This document shows positions 1-5,920 of a stretch of DNA of 12,529 nucleotides, one piece after another. The DNA comes from Bacillota bacterium. Its GTDB lineage: Bacteria > Bacillota > Clostridia > Christensenellales > JAEXRW01. The notes under the pieces were generated by a model. That model was not told the DNA's origin, did not search any database, and worked only from the letters and a program-made list of their open reading frames with translations. The position numbers were made by a program, and so were the translations under genes. The DNA lies in contig JAEXRW010000017.1 of assembly GCA_023454175.1 (NCBI GenBank), forward strand, positions 1 to 12,529, in the 5' to 3' direction. Positions within the stretch are counted from its first letter, which is position 1; the number at the start of each line of letters is the position of its first letter.

Positions 1-84
1 AATTTGCCACCTGCCTATGTCGCTAAAAACTCCGAAATAGCGCTGCTATTCCTACGTTTTTGCTCCTTGGCAGACGTCAAATTT
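1..84. other. Nested inverted-repeat element, possible structured RNA
   Basis: Three nested pairings can be read directly. The outer stem pairs AATTTG (1-6) with CAAATT (78-83) and continues, across a 4x4 internal loop, as CTGCC (11-15) with GGCAG (69-73). A middle stem pairs AAAAAC (25-30) with GTTTTT (56-61). An inner hairpin pairs AATAGC (36-41) with GCTATT (45-50) around a 3-base loop. The architecture is compact and collinear, as expected of a structured RNA or a small palindromic repeat element. No open reading frame explains it and it is cut by the window edge. The transcribed strand is unknown. The family is not recognised. Confidence 0.5.
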
Positions 85-142
85 CCTCACAAATCTTATC
101 GCCCTCATTAAATCAGCGCTTCCTTAACTGCAAACATAACAA

Positions 143-170
143 CACGGCATGGAGAGAGAGCCATGCCGTG
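143..170 (-). terminator. Intrinsic terminator-like hairpin after the small membrane protein gene
   Basis: A perfect 10-bp stem, CACGGCATGG (143-152) with CCATGCCGTG (161-170), encloses an 8-base AG-rich loop. It lies about 25 bp beyond the stop of the minus-strand gene ending at 195. On the minus strand it is followed by TTGTTATGTTTG, a weak T-rich tract, so it fits a terminator for that gene. The other side (CGTTTTATC) is also slightly T-rich. Confidence 0.6.
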
Positions 171-194
171 CGTTTTATCATCCGCGAGGAGGAG

Positions 195-476
195 TCAGGA
201 AGGAAGCGGAATGCTGTTGAGGATGGCGGCTGCCAGGATAACGCCCACGATAAACGCGGCGATGGACAGGGCTACCGAAATGATGCCCAGGATCATCCCG
301 GCTTTGGCCCTGCTGTCCCTGTTCCCATGGCTTTTGGCATTGCGAAGGGCGATGGCGCCCAGGATGATGGCCAGGATGGAAGCTACAAAACCGATATAGC
401 TGAGCCATCCCATCCAAAAGCCAAGACCGCCGCCGACCAAACCGATGATACCCAGGACGAGCGCAAGCGTACTCAT
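195..476 (-). CDS. Small three-helix membrane protein, DUF4190-like
   Basis: A 93-residue, very hydrophobic protein of unknown function. Three membrane segments are visible at about residues 3-24, 26-45 and 59-86. Between the second and third lies a short basic/polar loop (RNAKSHGNRDSRAK). The pattern 'LAIILGAIALRNAK...AGMILGIISVALSI' is typical of the small DUF4190-type membrane proteins, which are common in Gram-positive bacteria and have no assigned biochemical role. The start was chosen at 476 because AAGGAGG lies 7 bases upstream (484-490). A longer in-frame reading that begins at 608 has no membrane-protein character in its first 44 residues. The gene is monocistronic, with a hairpin terminator downstream, and diverges from the PadR gene. 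Confidence 0.75.
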   Translation of the reverse strand: MSTLALVLGIIGLVGGGLGFWMGWLSYIGFVASILAIILGAIALRNAKSHGNRDSRAKAGMILGIISVALSIAAFIVGVILAAAILNSIPLPS

Positions 477-615
477 ACATGCACCTCCTTGTACAGAATC
501 AATGATTATTTTTCCCCGGAAACACGATTTGCTTGCATGGAAACATTTTAGGGCGTGCAGGCGATATTTCGTACAACCATTCAACAAAAATTCAAACTTA
601 TTTACCATTTGGATA

Positions 616-644
616 TTGACAACGGGCTCAAGAAGTCATAATAT
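616..644 (+). promoter_or_regulatory. Sigma-A-type promoter of the padR-flavoprotein operon
   Basis: TTGACA (616-621) is a perfect -35 box. It is followed after 17 bp by TAATAT (639-644), with an alternative -10 of CATAAT at 637-642. It lies just upstream of a perfect palindrome and of the PadR start codon, and it reads towards padR. Confidence 0.65.
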
Positions 645-655
645 AGCGGTGAAGC

Positions 656-674
656 ATATATCGAAACGATATAT
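656..674 (+). promoter_or_regulatory. Palindromic operator, probable PadR autoregulatory site
   Basis: A perfect 8+8 inverted repeat, ATATATCG (656-663) AAA CGATATAT (667-674), sits immediately downstream of the -10 box and 26 bp before the padR start. The half-site sequence GAAACGATA recurs at 678-686, giving a possible second, weaker site. PadR proteins are dimeric winged-helix repressors that usually bind such palindromes in their own promoters, so autorepression of the padR-flavoprotein operon is inferred. Confidence 0.6.
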
Positions 675-700
675 TAAGAAACGATACGAGGGAGATAAGA

Positions 701-1213
701 ATGCTTGAATACATCATACTGGGATTCCTGATGGGTATGGACATGAGCGGGTACGACATCAAGCAGTGCTTCAGCCTGAGCATGGCCAACTTTTACGACG
801 CGAGCTTCGGCAGCATCTATCCGGCGCTGAAACGGCTGGAGGAAAGCGGCGCCATCACCGCCCGCGAGTCCGTCGAAGCGGGCAAATACAAGAAAGTCTA
901 CGCCATCACGGAAACGGGCAGAAAGGCATTTCAGGGATGGATCGAGCGGCCCATCACCTCCAACCGGGGCGGGCATGACCACCTGGTGAAGCTCTTCTTC
1001 TTCGGCTTCCTCGAGAAGGAAAAGGCCAGGCAATTGATCCGGGACTTCATATCCGGAAGCCGGCGCACGCTGGAGGGGCTGGATGCCATCGAAGCAAAGG
1101 TAGCAGGGCAGGCGGACGCATACCAGCTGGCAACGCTGGATTATGGCAGGGAGCACTACAAATTTGTCATCGCGTGGTGCGGGAAACTGCTCGAGAAACT
1201 GGAAAACGATTAA
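701..1213 (+). CDS. PadR family transcriptional regulator
   Basis: A 170-residue regulator. The N-terminal winged helix-turn-helix (about residues 4-77) has the PadR signature: 'ILGFLMGMDMSGYDIKQ', then 'GSIYPALKRLEESGAI', then the wing 'KYKKVYAITETGRKAF'. The C-terminal half (about 80-168) is a helical dimerisation region of the Vir_act_alpha_C type. GAGGGAG (688-694) lies 6 bases before the ATG. It is the first gene of an operon, with a two-domain flavoprotein starting 43 bp after its stop and a palindromic operator just upstream. PadR regulators commonly sense phenolic or other small molecules or drugs. The ligand here is unknown, but the flavoprotein partner suggests a redox-active or aromatic compound. 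Confidence 0.9.
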   Translation: MLEYIILGFLMGMDMSGYDIKQCFSLSMANFYDASFGSIYPALKRLEESGAITARESVEAGKYKKVYAITETGRKAFQGWIERPITSNRGGHDHLVKLFFFGFLEKEKARQLIRDFISGSRRTLEGLDAIEAKVAGQADAYQLATLDYGREHYKFVIAWCGKLLEKLEND

Positions 1214-1256
1214 AGACGAAAGCAATATATTTTAAATATTCAAGGAGAGAAAAGAA

Positions 1257-2630
1257 ATGACTATCACAGTCTTGAACGGGAGCCCGAAGGGGCAGGTCAG
1301 CGTGACGATGCAGTATGTGAAGTACCTGCAGAAGACCCTGCCGGAGCATGCATTCCAGATCATCGACATCGCACAGGACATACGGCGCATCGAGAAGGAC
1401 GAGACCGTATTCCGCAGCGTCATCGATGCGGTGCGCAACGCGGACGGGGTGCTGTGGGCCTTCCCGCTGTACGTGATGCTGGTGCATGCCGACTACAAGC
1501 GGTTCATCGAACTCGTCTTCGAACGGGGCGCGGGGGATGCATTCAAAGACAAGTATACGGCGGTACTGTCGACCTCCATCCACTTTTACGACCATACGGC
1601 GCACAACTACATGCGCGCCATCTGCGACGACCTTGGGATGCGGTACACAGGCGCCTTCTCTGCGGCGATGGACGACCTGCTGAAGGACGAGGGAAGGGAG
1701 AAACTATGCTGCTTCGCGGGGGACTTCATGGGCCATATCGAAAAGAAACTGCCAACGGTGCGGCGGTATGCCCCGCTTGAGCCGGTTGCGAACGTATACA
1801 AACCGGGACCCGCCATTACCAAGGCGGACAGCAGCGGACTCAACGTGCTGCTCATCACGGAAGAGGCGGGGGAGAACGCGAACCTGAAGGCGATGGCTGA
1901 ACGGTTCAAAAACGCATTCACAGGAACCGTGACTGAACTGGACCTGAACAAGGCCAAGATCAAGGGCGGCTGCCTGGGGTGCATGCACTGCGGATTCAAC
2001 AATGAATGCGTGTACGGGGACGGCGACGACATCAAAATGATCTACGACGAGATGATCCCGAAGGCGGACATCATCGTGATCGCCGCGGCGATGAAGGACC
2101 GGTATTTTTCGGCGCGGCTGAAGACGTGGATCGACAGGCGCTTTATGCACACCCACCAGCCCGTGATGACGGGCAAACAGATCGGTTACCTCGTTTCCGG
2201 GCCCATGGGCCAAAACGAGAACCTGTGGGAGATGTGCACGGCGATGACGGAACTGGACCGCTCAAACCTTTGCGGTATCATCACGGACGAAGAGAAAGAT
2301 AACGCCATGATCGACGCACAGATCGACGCACTGGCCGGGCGACTGGTGCAATTGGCAAAGGCGGGGTACATACAGCCGGGCTCCTTCTACGGCGTGGCGG
2401 GGGCGAAACTCTTCCGCGATGAGATCTGGCTGGGGCTGCGCTTTACCTTCCAGGCGGACCACAAGTACTTCAAAAAGCACAAGATGTACGACTTCCCGCA
2501 GAAGCAGGTGAAAGCGAGGCTCTTCGTGAGCATGATGACGCTGATGAGCAAGCTGCCTTCCTTCCGAAAACACATGCAGAAGAACATGAAGACGCTGATG
2601 CTACAGGAATACGGGAAGGTATTTAAATAA
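1257..2630 (+). CDS. Two-domain FMN flavoprotein with an Isf-type cysteine motif (NAD(P)H-dependent reductase / iron-sulfur flavoprotein family)
   Basis: A 457-residue protein made of two tandem flavodoxin-like domains. The first (about 1-170) starts with the FMN-phosphate loop motif 'VLNGSPKG' (5-12) and has 'WAFPLYV' at 67-73. The second (about 195-370) carries C239-x2-C242-x2-C245-x5-C251, the spacing reported for the [4Fe-4S] site of iron-sulfur flavoproteins such as Methanosarcina Isf. The second domain's own N-terminal loop (TEEAGENAN) lacks the usual GSPR. A basic tail (about 400-457), rich in Lys, Met and Phe, may be amphipathic. The likely role is NAD(P)H- or ferredoxin-linked electron transfer, with one flavin in domain 1 and a cluster in domain 2. 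AAGGAG (1242-1247) precedes the ATG by 9 bases. It is co-transcribed with padR, so it is probably a PadR-controlled stress or xenobiotic reductase. Substrate unknown. Confidence 0.8.
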   Translation: MTITVLNGSPKGQVSVTMQYVKYLQKTLPEHAFQIIDIAQDIRRIEKDETVFRSVIDAVRNADGVLWAFPLYVMLVHADYKRFIELVFERGAGDAFKDKYTAVLSTSIHFYDHTAHNYMRAICDDLGMRYTGAFSAAMDDLLKDEGREKLCCFAGDFMGHIEKKLPTVRRYAPLEPVANVYKPGPAITKADSSGLNVLLITEEAGENANLKAMAERFKNAFTGTVTELDLNKAKIKGGCLGCMHCGFNNECVYGDGDDIKMIYDEMIPKADIIVIAAAMKDRYFSARLKTWIDRRFMHTHQPVMTGKQIGYLVSGPMGQNENLWEMCTAMTELDRSNLCGIITDEEKDNAMIDAQIDALAGRLVQLAKAGYIQPGSFYGVAGAKLFRDEIWLGLRFTFQADHKYFKKHKMYDFPQKQVKARLFVSMMTLMSKLPSFRKHMQKNMKTLMLQEYGKVFK

Positions 2631-2680
2631 TTAAAAATTAATAATTAAGAGTTTTGGTATGCCCTTCGGGGTAAATAAAT
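2629..2680 (+). repeat. Heptamer-type array plus hairpin at the 3' end of the flavoprotein gene
   Basis: Directly overlapping the stop codon are AATTAAA, AATTAAT and AATTAAG (2629-2649), three copies of a 7-base unit. They are followed by a GC-rich mini-hairpin, CCCTTCGGGG (2662-2671). The same layout (heptamers, then a palindromic CCC/GGG block) occurs at about 5780 and 6920. The hairpin may also act as a weak terminator or RNA-end stabiliser. Confidence 0.55.
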
Positions 2681-2690
2681 ACTGACTGTA

Positions 2691-2720
2691 TTGAGATAAA
2701 TGTACCATTTACAATATAAT
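2691..2720 (+). promoter_or_regulatory. Candidate promoter for the flavodoxin gene
   Basis: TTGAGA (2691-2696) is followed after 18 bp by a perfect TATAAT (2715-2720). It reads towards the flavodoxin gene and would start transcription a few bases into the structured leader, giving an untranslated leader of about 175 bases. Confidence 0.55.
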
Positions 2721-2721
2721 A

Positions 2722-2830
2722 GCGGAATGCACTGCGGGGTAAATCCCAGCGAGAGGATCGATGGTTGGACATACATGCCGGTAAGGCACCAGGCATGGGA
2801 GCCGCTGGGCAAACGTACACCATATTCCGT
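2722..2830 (+). ncRNA. Structured 5' leader of the flavodoxin gene, possible riboswitch or cis-RNA
   Basis: Pairings read by eye: GCGGAAT (2722-2728) with ATTCCGT (2824-2830); CCCAGCG (2745-2751) with CGCTGGG (2803-2809), seven perfect pairs; CATGCC plus GGT (2774-2782) with ACC plus GGCATG (2788-2797), one bulged A. In addition ATGGT (2761-2765), inside the second stem, can pair with ACCAT (2819-2823), outside it. That would make a pseudoknot. The element lies between a good promoter and the flavodoxin start, about 73 bases before the ATG. It does not match a riboswitch consensus that I can name. Its first bases (GCGGAATGC) also recur in the dispersed repeat at 7056-7064, so an origin as a repeat element is the main alternative. 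Confidence 0.4.
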
Positions 2831-2903
2831 ATTTCTTAATGTTAGAATTTCATTTATATCAGGCAAATTGTACAGATTAAGAATTGAAATGAGGTAATAC
2901 AAA

Positions 2904-3362
2904 ATGAAAACTTTGATCGTCTACGCGTCCATCCACCACAACAATACCGCGAAGATCGCGGAAAGCATGGCAAAGGAGCTGAACGCCGACACCCTGAAGG
3001 CGCAGGATGCGACCCCCGCCATAGTCGCCGGATACGACATCATCGGGATAGGCTCGGGCATCTACATGGCTAAATTCCACGACAAGATCCTGAAAGTGAT
3101 CGAAGAGAACAGCTGGGAGGGAAAGAAGGTATTTCTTTTTTCCACAAGCGGCATAGGCAGCGGCAAATTCCACGCGCCGGTGGAAGCGGATCTGATCAGA
3201 AAGAAAGCGGAGGTCATCGGAAGCTTTTGGTGCAAGGGCTTTGACACCTATGTGAAGTTCTTCAACCTTTTCGGCGGGCTGGCCAAGGGGCATCCCGATG
3301 AAAAGGACCTGCAGGCTGCAAGGGAATTTGCCAAGGGGATCAGGGAGACCGAAGGCGTTTAG
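2904..3362 (+). CDS. Flavodoxin family protein
   Basis: A 152-residue single-domain flavodoxin, the usual length for short-chain members. The N-terminal strand MKTLIVYAS leads into the FMN-phosphate loop (about 9-15, SIHHNNT). Residues 48-60 (GIGSGIYMAKFHD) and 80-88 (STSGIGSGK) form the flavin-contact loops, in a style resembling flavodoxins and the HemG-type protoporphyrinogen oxidase fold. The C-terminal segment 'CKGFDTYVKFFNLFGGLAKGHPDEKDLQAAREFA' is characteristic of clostridial flavodoxin-like proteins. It is expected to be a soluble one- or two-electron carrier. GAGG (2891-2894) lies 9 bases before the ATG. It has its own promoter and structured leader, and a strong terminator follows, so it is probably transcribed alone. 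It is nonetheless next to another FMN protein gene. Confidence 0.85.
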   Translation: MKTLIVYASIHHNNTAKIAESMAKELNADTLKAQDATPAIVAGYDIIGIGSGIYMAKFHDKILKVIEENSWEGKKVFLFSTSGIGSGKFHAPVEADLIRKKAEVIGSFWCKGFDTYVKFFNLFGGLAKGHPDEKDLQAAREFAKGIRETEGV

Positions 3363-3391
3363 GCATTGCTAAAAGGACAAATACGGATGCA

Positions 3392-3428
3392 GGGAAGGCG
3401 GCATGGCGAAAACCCATGCCGCCTTCCC
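3392..3428 (+). terminator. Rho-independent terminator after the flavodoxin gene
   Basis: A perfect 15-bp stem, GGGAAGGCGGCATGG (3392-3406) with CCATGCCGCCTTCCC (3414-3428), has a 7-base loop and starts 30 bp after the stop. The T-tract behind it is short (CCTGTTTCC), so release may be incomplete, but the stem is very stable. Confidence 0.75.
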
Positions 3429-3485
3429 CCTGTTTCCATGAAACCACACAGGTGCGGCCGATGTTGTTATTACCGGCAAATATGA

Positions 3486-3520
3486 AAAGCATGGCGCACA
3501 AAGAAAAAACGCCATGCTTT
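3486..3520 (-). terminator. Terminator of the tryptophanase-family gene
   Basis: An 11-bp perfect stem, AAAGCATGGCG (3486-3496) with CGCCATGCTTT (3510-3520), has a 13-base loop that is T-rich on the minus strand. On that strand it is followed by CTTTTCATATTTG. It lies 24 bp beyond the minus-strand stop at 3544 and faces the plus-strand terminator at 3392-3428. Confidence 0.75.
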
Positions 3521-3543
3521 ATCCATATTACCCGAATAAATCT

Positions 3544-4992
3544 TTACAGGCTGTCGCCGAAGTCCTTGCGGAATTTGGCCACCAGCTTTTCCTGCCAGGA
3601 GCCCACAGGCTCCAGGCGGCCGAAGAAGAAACGCAGGATCTGGGGCTCTTCGTAAAAGCGCAGCCCGCCGACCATGTCCCTATTCTCATACAGCCATACG
3701 ATGCGGTCGATGGCGTATTTCACCTGGGAAAGGGTGAAGACGCGACGCGGGAGCGCAAGGCGCAGGAGCTCCATCTTGGCAAACGTCTCATTGCCCGCTT
3801 CATCCCGCTGCTCGGAGAGCGTACCGCGCTCCATGCCGCGCACACCGCTGGCTATATACAGGGCGGCCGCGAGCGCGCCCGCAGGATATTCGCCCTGCGG
3901 AACGTGGGGGAGGAAGCGCATCACGTCCAGGTGGCAGCCGAGGCCGCCGGCCGGGGTGATGACGGGCACGCCTTTTTTGTACAGCTCATCCACCATGTAT
4001 TTGATGAACAGCGGGCCCTGGCTGATCATATCCATGTCCAGCGTCTCTTCCAGGCCTACCGCGATGGCCTCCATCTCGCGGACCGACATGCCGCCATAGG
4101 TGAGGAAGCCTTCAAACAGGGGCACAAGCTCACGGATCTTCAAAAACAACCCATCGTCATTGAGGCAGATACCGCCGCCGCGCGCGCAGCCCAGCTTTCG
4201 CGCGGAGAAATACAGGACATCCGACAGGTCCGCGACCTCCCGGGTAATCTGCGCTATGCTCATTTTGGCGCAGGCGGGCTCCCGCATCTTCATAAAATAG
4301 AGGTTATCCGCCAAAAGGCTGATATCGGTGACGACAAGGATGCCGTGCTTTTTGCAGATCTTCTGTACCTGGCGCATATTGGACAGGGAAACGGGCTGGC
4401 CGCCGATGAGGTTGGTGCCCATCTCATAGCGCAGGAACGGGATCTTCGCCGCACCATGTTTATCAATAAGAGCGATCAGCTTCTCCGGATCGATATCGCC
4501 CTTGAAAAGCTCGGCGCTTTCGGACTCCATCGCGGCTTCCCGGTAGATCTCCTCGACAGCGCCGCCATTGAGCGTGATATGCGCCTTGGTGGTGGTGAAA
4601 TGATAATTCATGGGGATGATATCCCCGGATTTCACCAGGACCTGTGAGATGATGTTTTCACACGCCCTGCCCTGGTGCGCGGGCAGAAAGTATTTGCAGC
4701 CGAAGATACGCTTCACGGTATCCTCCAGGCGGGAGAACGTCTCGGAACCGGCATAGCTATCGTCGGCGACCATCATGGCGCCGAGCTGCCTGTCGCTCAT
4801 GGCATTGACGCCGCTGTCGGTGAGCATATCCAGAAAAACGTCGCGGTTTTTCAGCAGGAACGTATTGTTGCCTGCCTCGGTGACGGCCTTCTGCCTTTGT
4901 TCGACGGGGATGAGCTGAAGCTTTTGGACGATGCGGACCTTATGCATCTCCAATGGGACGAATTCGCCTGAGTAAAAATCGATGTGTGACAT
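3544..4992 (-). CDS. Beta-eliminating lyase, tryptophanase/tyrosine phenol-lyase family (PLP-dependent)
   Basis: A 482-residue fold-type I PLP enzyme, close in length to TnaA and Tpl (about 456-471). The family cleaves the beta-carbon side chain of tryptophan or tyrosine, giving indole or phenol, pyruvate and ammonia. Aligning by memory to Citrobacter tyrosine phenol-lyase, these are conserved: Tyr in 'SYAGSE' (Y80), Arg in 'HQGR' (R109), Asn in 'TNLIGGQPV' (N194), the PLP-ring Asp (D223), the Schiff-base Lys in 'SARK' (K266), 'MERG' (387-390) and 'RLALPRR' (411-417). Differences from both classic enzymes: the residue before the PLP lysine is Arg, not Lys; Arg217 (Tpl numbering) is replaced by Leu226; and 'GGH' becomes 'GGL' (351). 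The MERG motif is Tpl-like. I recall a clostridial subgroup annotated as tryptophanase with the same 'GGLGCH'. Substrate is therefore open. GGAGGG precedes the ATG by 8 bases. Confidence 0.85.
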   Translation of the reverse strand: MSHIDFYSGEFVPLEMHKVRIVQKLQLIPVEQRQKAVTEAGNNTFLLKNRDVFLDMLTDSGVNAMSDRQLGAMMVADDSYAGSETFSRLEDTVKRIFGCKYFLPAHQGRACENIISQVLVKSGDIIPMNYHFTTTKAHITLNGGAVEEIYREAAMESESAELFKGDIDPEKLIALIDKHGAAKIPFLRYEMGTNLIGGQPVSLSNMRQVQKICKKHGILVVTDISLLADNLYFMKMREPACAKMSIAQITREVADLSDVLYFSARKLGCARGGGICLNDDGLFLKIRELVPLFEGFLTYGGMSVREMEAIAVGLEETLDMDMISQGPLFIKYMVDELYKKGVPVITPAGGLGCHLDVMRFLPHVPQGEYPAGALAAALYIASGVRGMERGTLSEQRDEAGNETFAKMELLRLALPRRVFTLSQVKYAIDRIVWLYENRDMVGGLRFYEEPQILRFFFGRLEPVGSWQEKLVAKFRKDFGDSL

Positions 4993-5010
4993 CCGTGCTA
5001 CCCTCCTACA
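4993..5010 (-). repeat. Leader direct repeat, copy 2 (contains the lyase ribosome binding site)
   Basis: On the minus strand, TGTAGGAGGGTAGCACGG ends immediately before the ATG of the lyase and contains its Shine-Dalgarno sequence. It matches the copy at 5076-5093 in 17 of 18 positions. The two copies are 83 bases apart, inside a leader of about 120 bases. Confidence 0.7.
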
Positions 5011-5105
5011 TATTTATCGCATACAGAAGTGCAGAATGAAGAACGCAAAAGCCCGTAGAGGCATAAAAAAACAAACCGTGCTACCATCCTACAAATTGCT
5101 GCCAT
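4998..5105 (-). other. Possible leader ORF (35 codons) before the lyase gene
   Basis: On the minus strand an ATG at 5105 opens a 35-residue reading frame (MAAICRMVARFVFLCLYGLL...) whose TAG stop overlaps the region just after the lyase Shine-Dalgarno sequence. Such an overlap would allow translational coupling. Tryptophanase operons in enterobacteria are controlled by the TnaC leader peptide. This frame, however, has no tryptophan codon and no recognisable ribosome binding site, and it starts only about 7 bases after the predicted transcription start. Treat it as a weak candidate. Confidence 0.2.
5076..5093 (-). repeat. Leader direct repeat, copy 1
   Basis: On the minus strand, TGTAGGATGGTAGCACGG differs at one position from the copy that carries the lyase ribosome binding site (GGAGGG becomes GGATGG). 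A run of T residues (TTTGTTTTTTTATG) follows. It may be a local duplication of the translation-initiation region, or a decoy or regulatory target. Confidence 0.7.
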
Positions 5106-5118
5106 ATACAGCACAAAC

Positions 5119-5148
5119 ATACTATCACAAAAACACGGCGTTTTGCAA
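5119..5148 (-). promoter_or_regulatory. Candidate promoter of the lyase gene
   Basis: On the minus strand, TTGCAA (5148-5143) is followed after 18 bp by TAGTAT (5124-5119). A TG one base upstream makes it an extended -10. It predicts a transcript start near 5112 and a leader of about 120 bases containing both copies of the direct repeat. Confidence 0.5.
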
Positions 5149-5225
5149 TTCATTCATGCAAAAAATATATGGCCGGGGTGACCTGCGGCGCAACCTGGTT
5201 ATTCCAAGATACGGTAAAAGGGTGG

Positions 5226-5231
5226 TATAAT
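5226..5231 (+). promoter_or_regulatory. -10 box upstream of the DUF1697 gene
   Basis: A perfect TATAAT (5226-5231) lies 23 bp before the ATG at 5255, leaving a very short leader that is mostly the Shine-Dalgarno sequence. No good -35 box is visible at 16-18 bp upstream, so it is either weak or activator-dependent. Confidence 0.4.
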
Positions 5232-5254
5232 TGATCCATCGGGAGGTATTGCAA

Positions 5255-5791
5255 ATGCGGTACATAGCATTCCTGCGCGGCATCAACGTGGGCGGGCGCA
5301 AGTCCGTAAAAATGGAAGACCTGCGGCGGGTAATCACCGGGATGGGATACGGGAACGTGCAGACGTACATCCAAAGCGGGAACGTGATCTTTGACGCGGA
5401 GAACGACGAGGCTACTATCCGCAGGGAGATCGAGGTTAGGCTGGCGGCGGTATTCGGATTCCCCATTTCAGCTATATTACGCACTGCGGAGGAACTTTCG
5501 GAGGTCGTCGAAAGCAGCCCGTACGGACATGAATTATCCGAGAACGAGAAGGTGTCGGTCACGTTATTATCCGCAGAACCCGATACGGAAGCGGTGGAGG
5601 CCGTGCAGGAATACGCAGGGGACAGCACAGACGACTACAGCATACGCGGGCGGGAGGTCTACATCCTGACACGGAGCGGGTATGCGGGGACGGCGTACTC
5701 CAACGGATTTTTCGAGAAGGTATTCAAGGTGAAGGCCACGACAAGGAACATAGAGGTGCTGAAGAAGATACTTGAGTTAGTTGAGAGTTGA
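5255..5791 (+). CDS. DUF1697 domain-containing protein
   Basis: A 178-residue soluble protein with the DUF1697 N-terminal signature 'YIAFLRGINVGGRKSVKMEDLRRVITGMGYGNVQTYIQSGNVIF', the normal size for this family. The family is widespread in bacteria and has no established biochemical function. The start at 5255 was preferred over a TTG eight codons earlier because GGGAGG (5241-5246) lies 8 bases upstream and family members begin with this strand. The last residues (LELVES) are encoded partly by the start of a period-7 repeat array, so that array has supplied the C-terminus and stop codon. Confidence 0.85.
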   Translation: MRYIAFLRGINVGGRKSVKMEDLRRVITGMGYGNVQTYIQSGNVIFDAENDEATIRREIEVRLAAVFGFPISAILRTAEELSEVVESSPYGHELSENEKVSVTLLSAEPDTEAVEAVQEYAGDSTDDYSIRGREVYILTRSGYAGTAYSNGFFEKVFKVKATTRNIEVLKKILELVES

Positions 5792-5878
5792 AAGTGGAGA
5801 GTTGAGAGTTACCCCGCGGGGGATCAATTGATAATTGACAATTGACAATGGAAAATGGACAATTGCGCAATGCCTGCG
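5780..5878 (+). repeat. Double heptamer array with CCCCGCGGGG palindrome
   Basis: Four consecutive 7-mers, GTTGAGA, GTTGAAA, GTGGAGA and GTTGAGA (5780-5807), overlap the stop codon of the DUF1697 gene. They are followed by GTTA and the perfect palindrome CCCCGCGGGG (5812-5821). A second 7-mer series follows: AATTGAT, AATTGAC, AATTGAC, AATGGAA, AATGGAC (5826-5860), and then CAATGCCTGCGGGC. The same architecture occurs at 6920-7080. The palindrome may double as a weak terminator. Confidence 0.75.
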
Positions 5879-5920
5879 GGCTTTGCTTACTTACCCAAAA
5901 CGAAAGAAGGATTGAAGCAA

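Noticed and set aside
2745..2823. HDV-like self-cleaving ribozyme, because the stem order with a crossing helix is similar
   Set aside because: The junction lengths, the long third stem and the lack of the catalytic-C segment do not fit the consensus. Kept only as a structured leader.
2722..2830. ZTP riboswitch, because the 3' part contains GCCGCTGGGCAA, close to the conserved GCCGCCTGGGCA end
   Set aside because: The conserved 5' half of that aptamer (GTGACTGGCG) is absent, and the downstream gene is a flavodoxin, not a purine or folate gene.
3514..4647. Long plus-strand open frame (377 codons) opposite the lyase gene
   Set aside because: It is a shadow of the lyase gene caused by GC-biased codon positions. 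It has no ribosome binding site and a low-complexity, His/Ala/Arg-rich composition.
4993..5093. T-box leader, because GGATGGTAGCACGG resembles the T-box core
   Set aside because: The match to AGGGTGGNACCGCG is poor. No specifier or antiterminator structure is visible, and one copy is simply the ribosome binding region of the gene.
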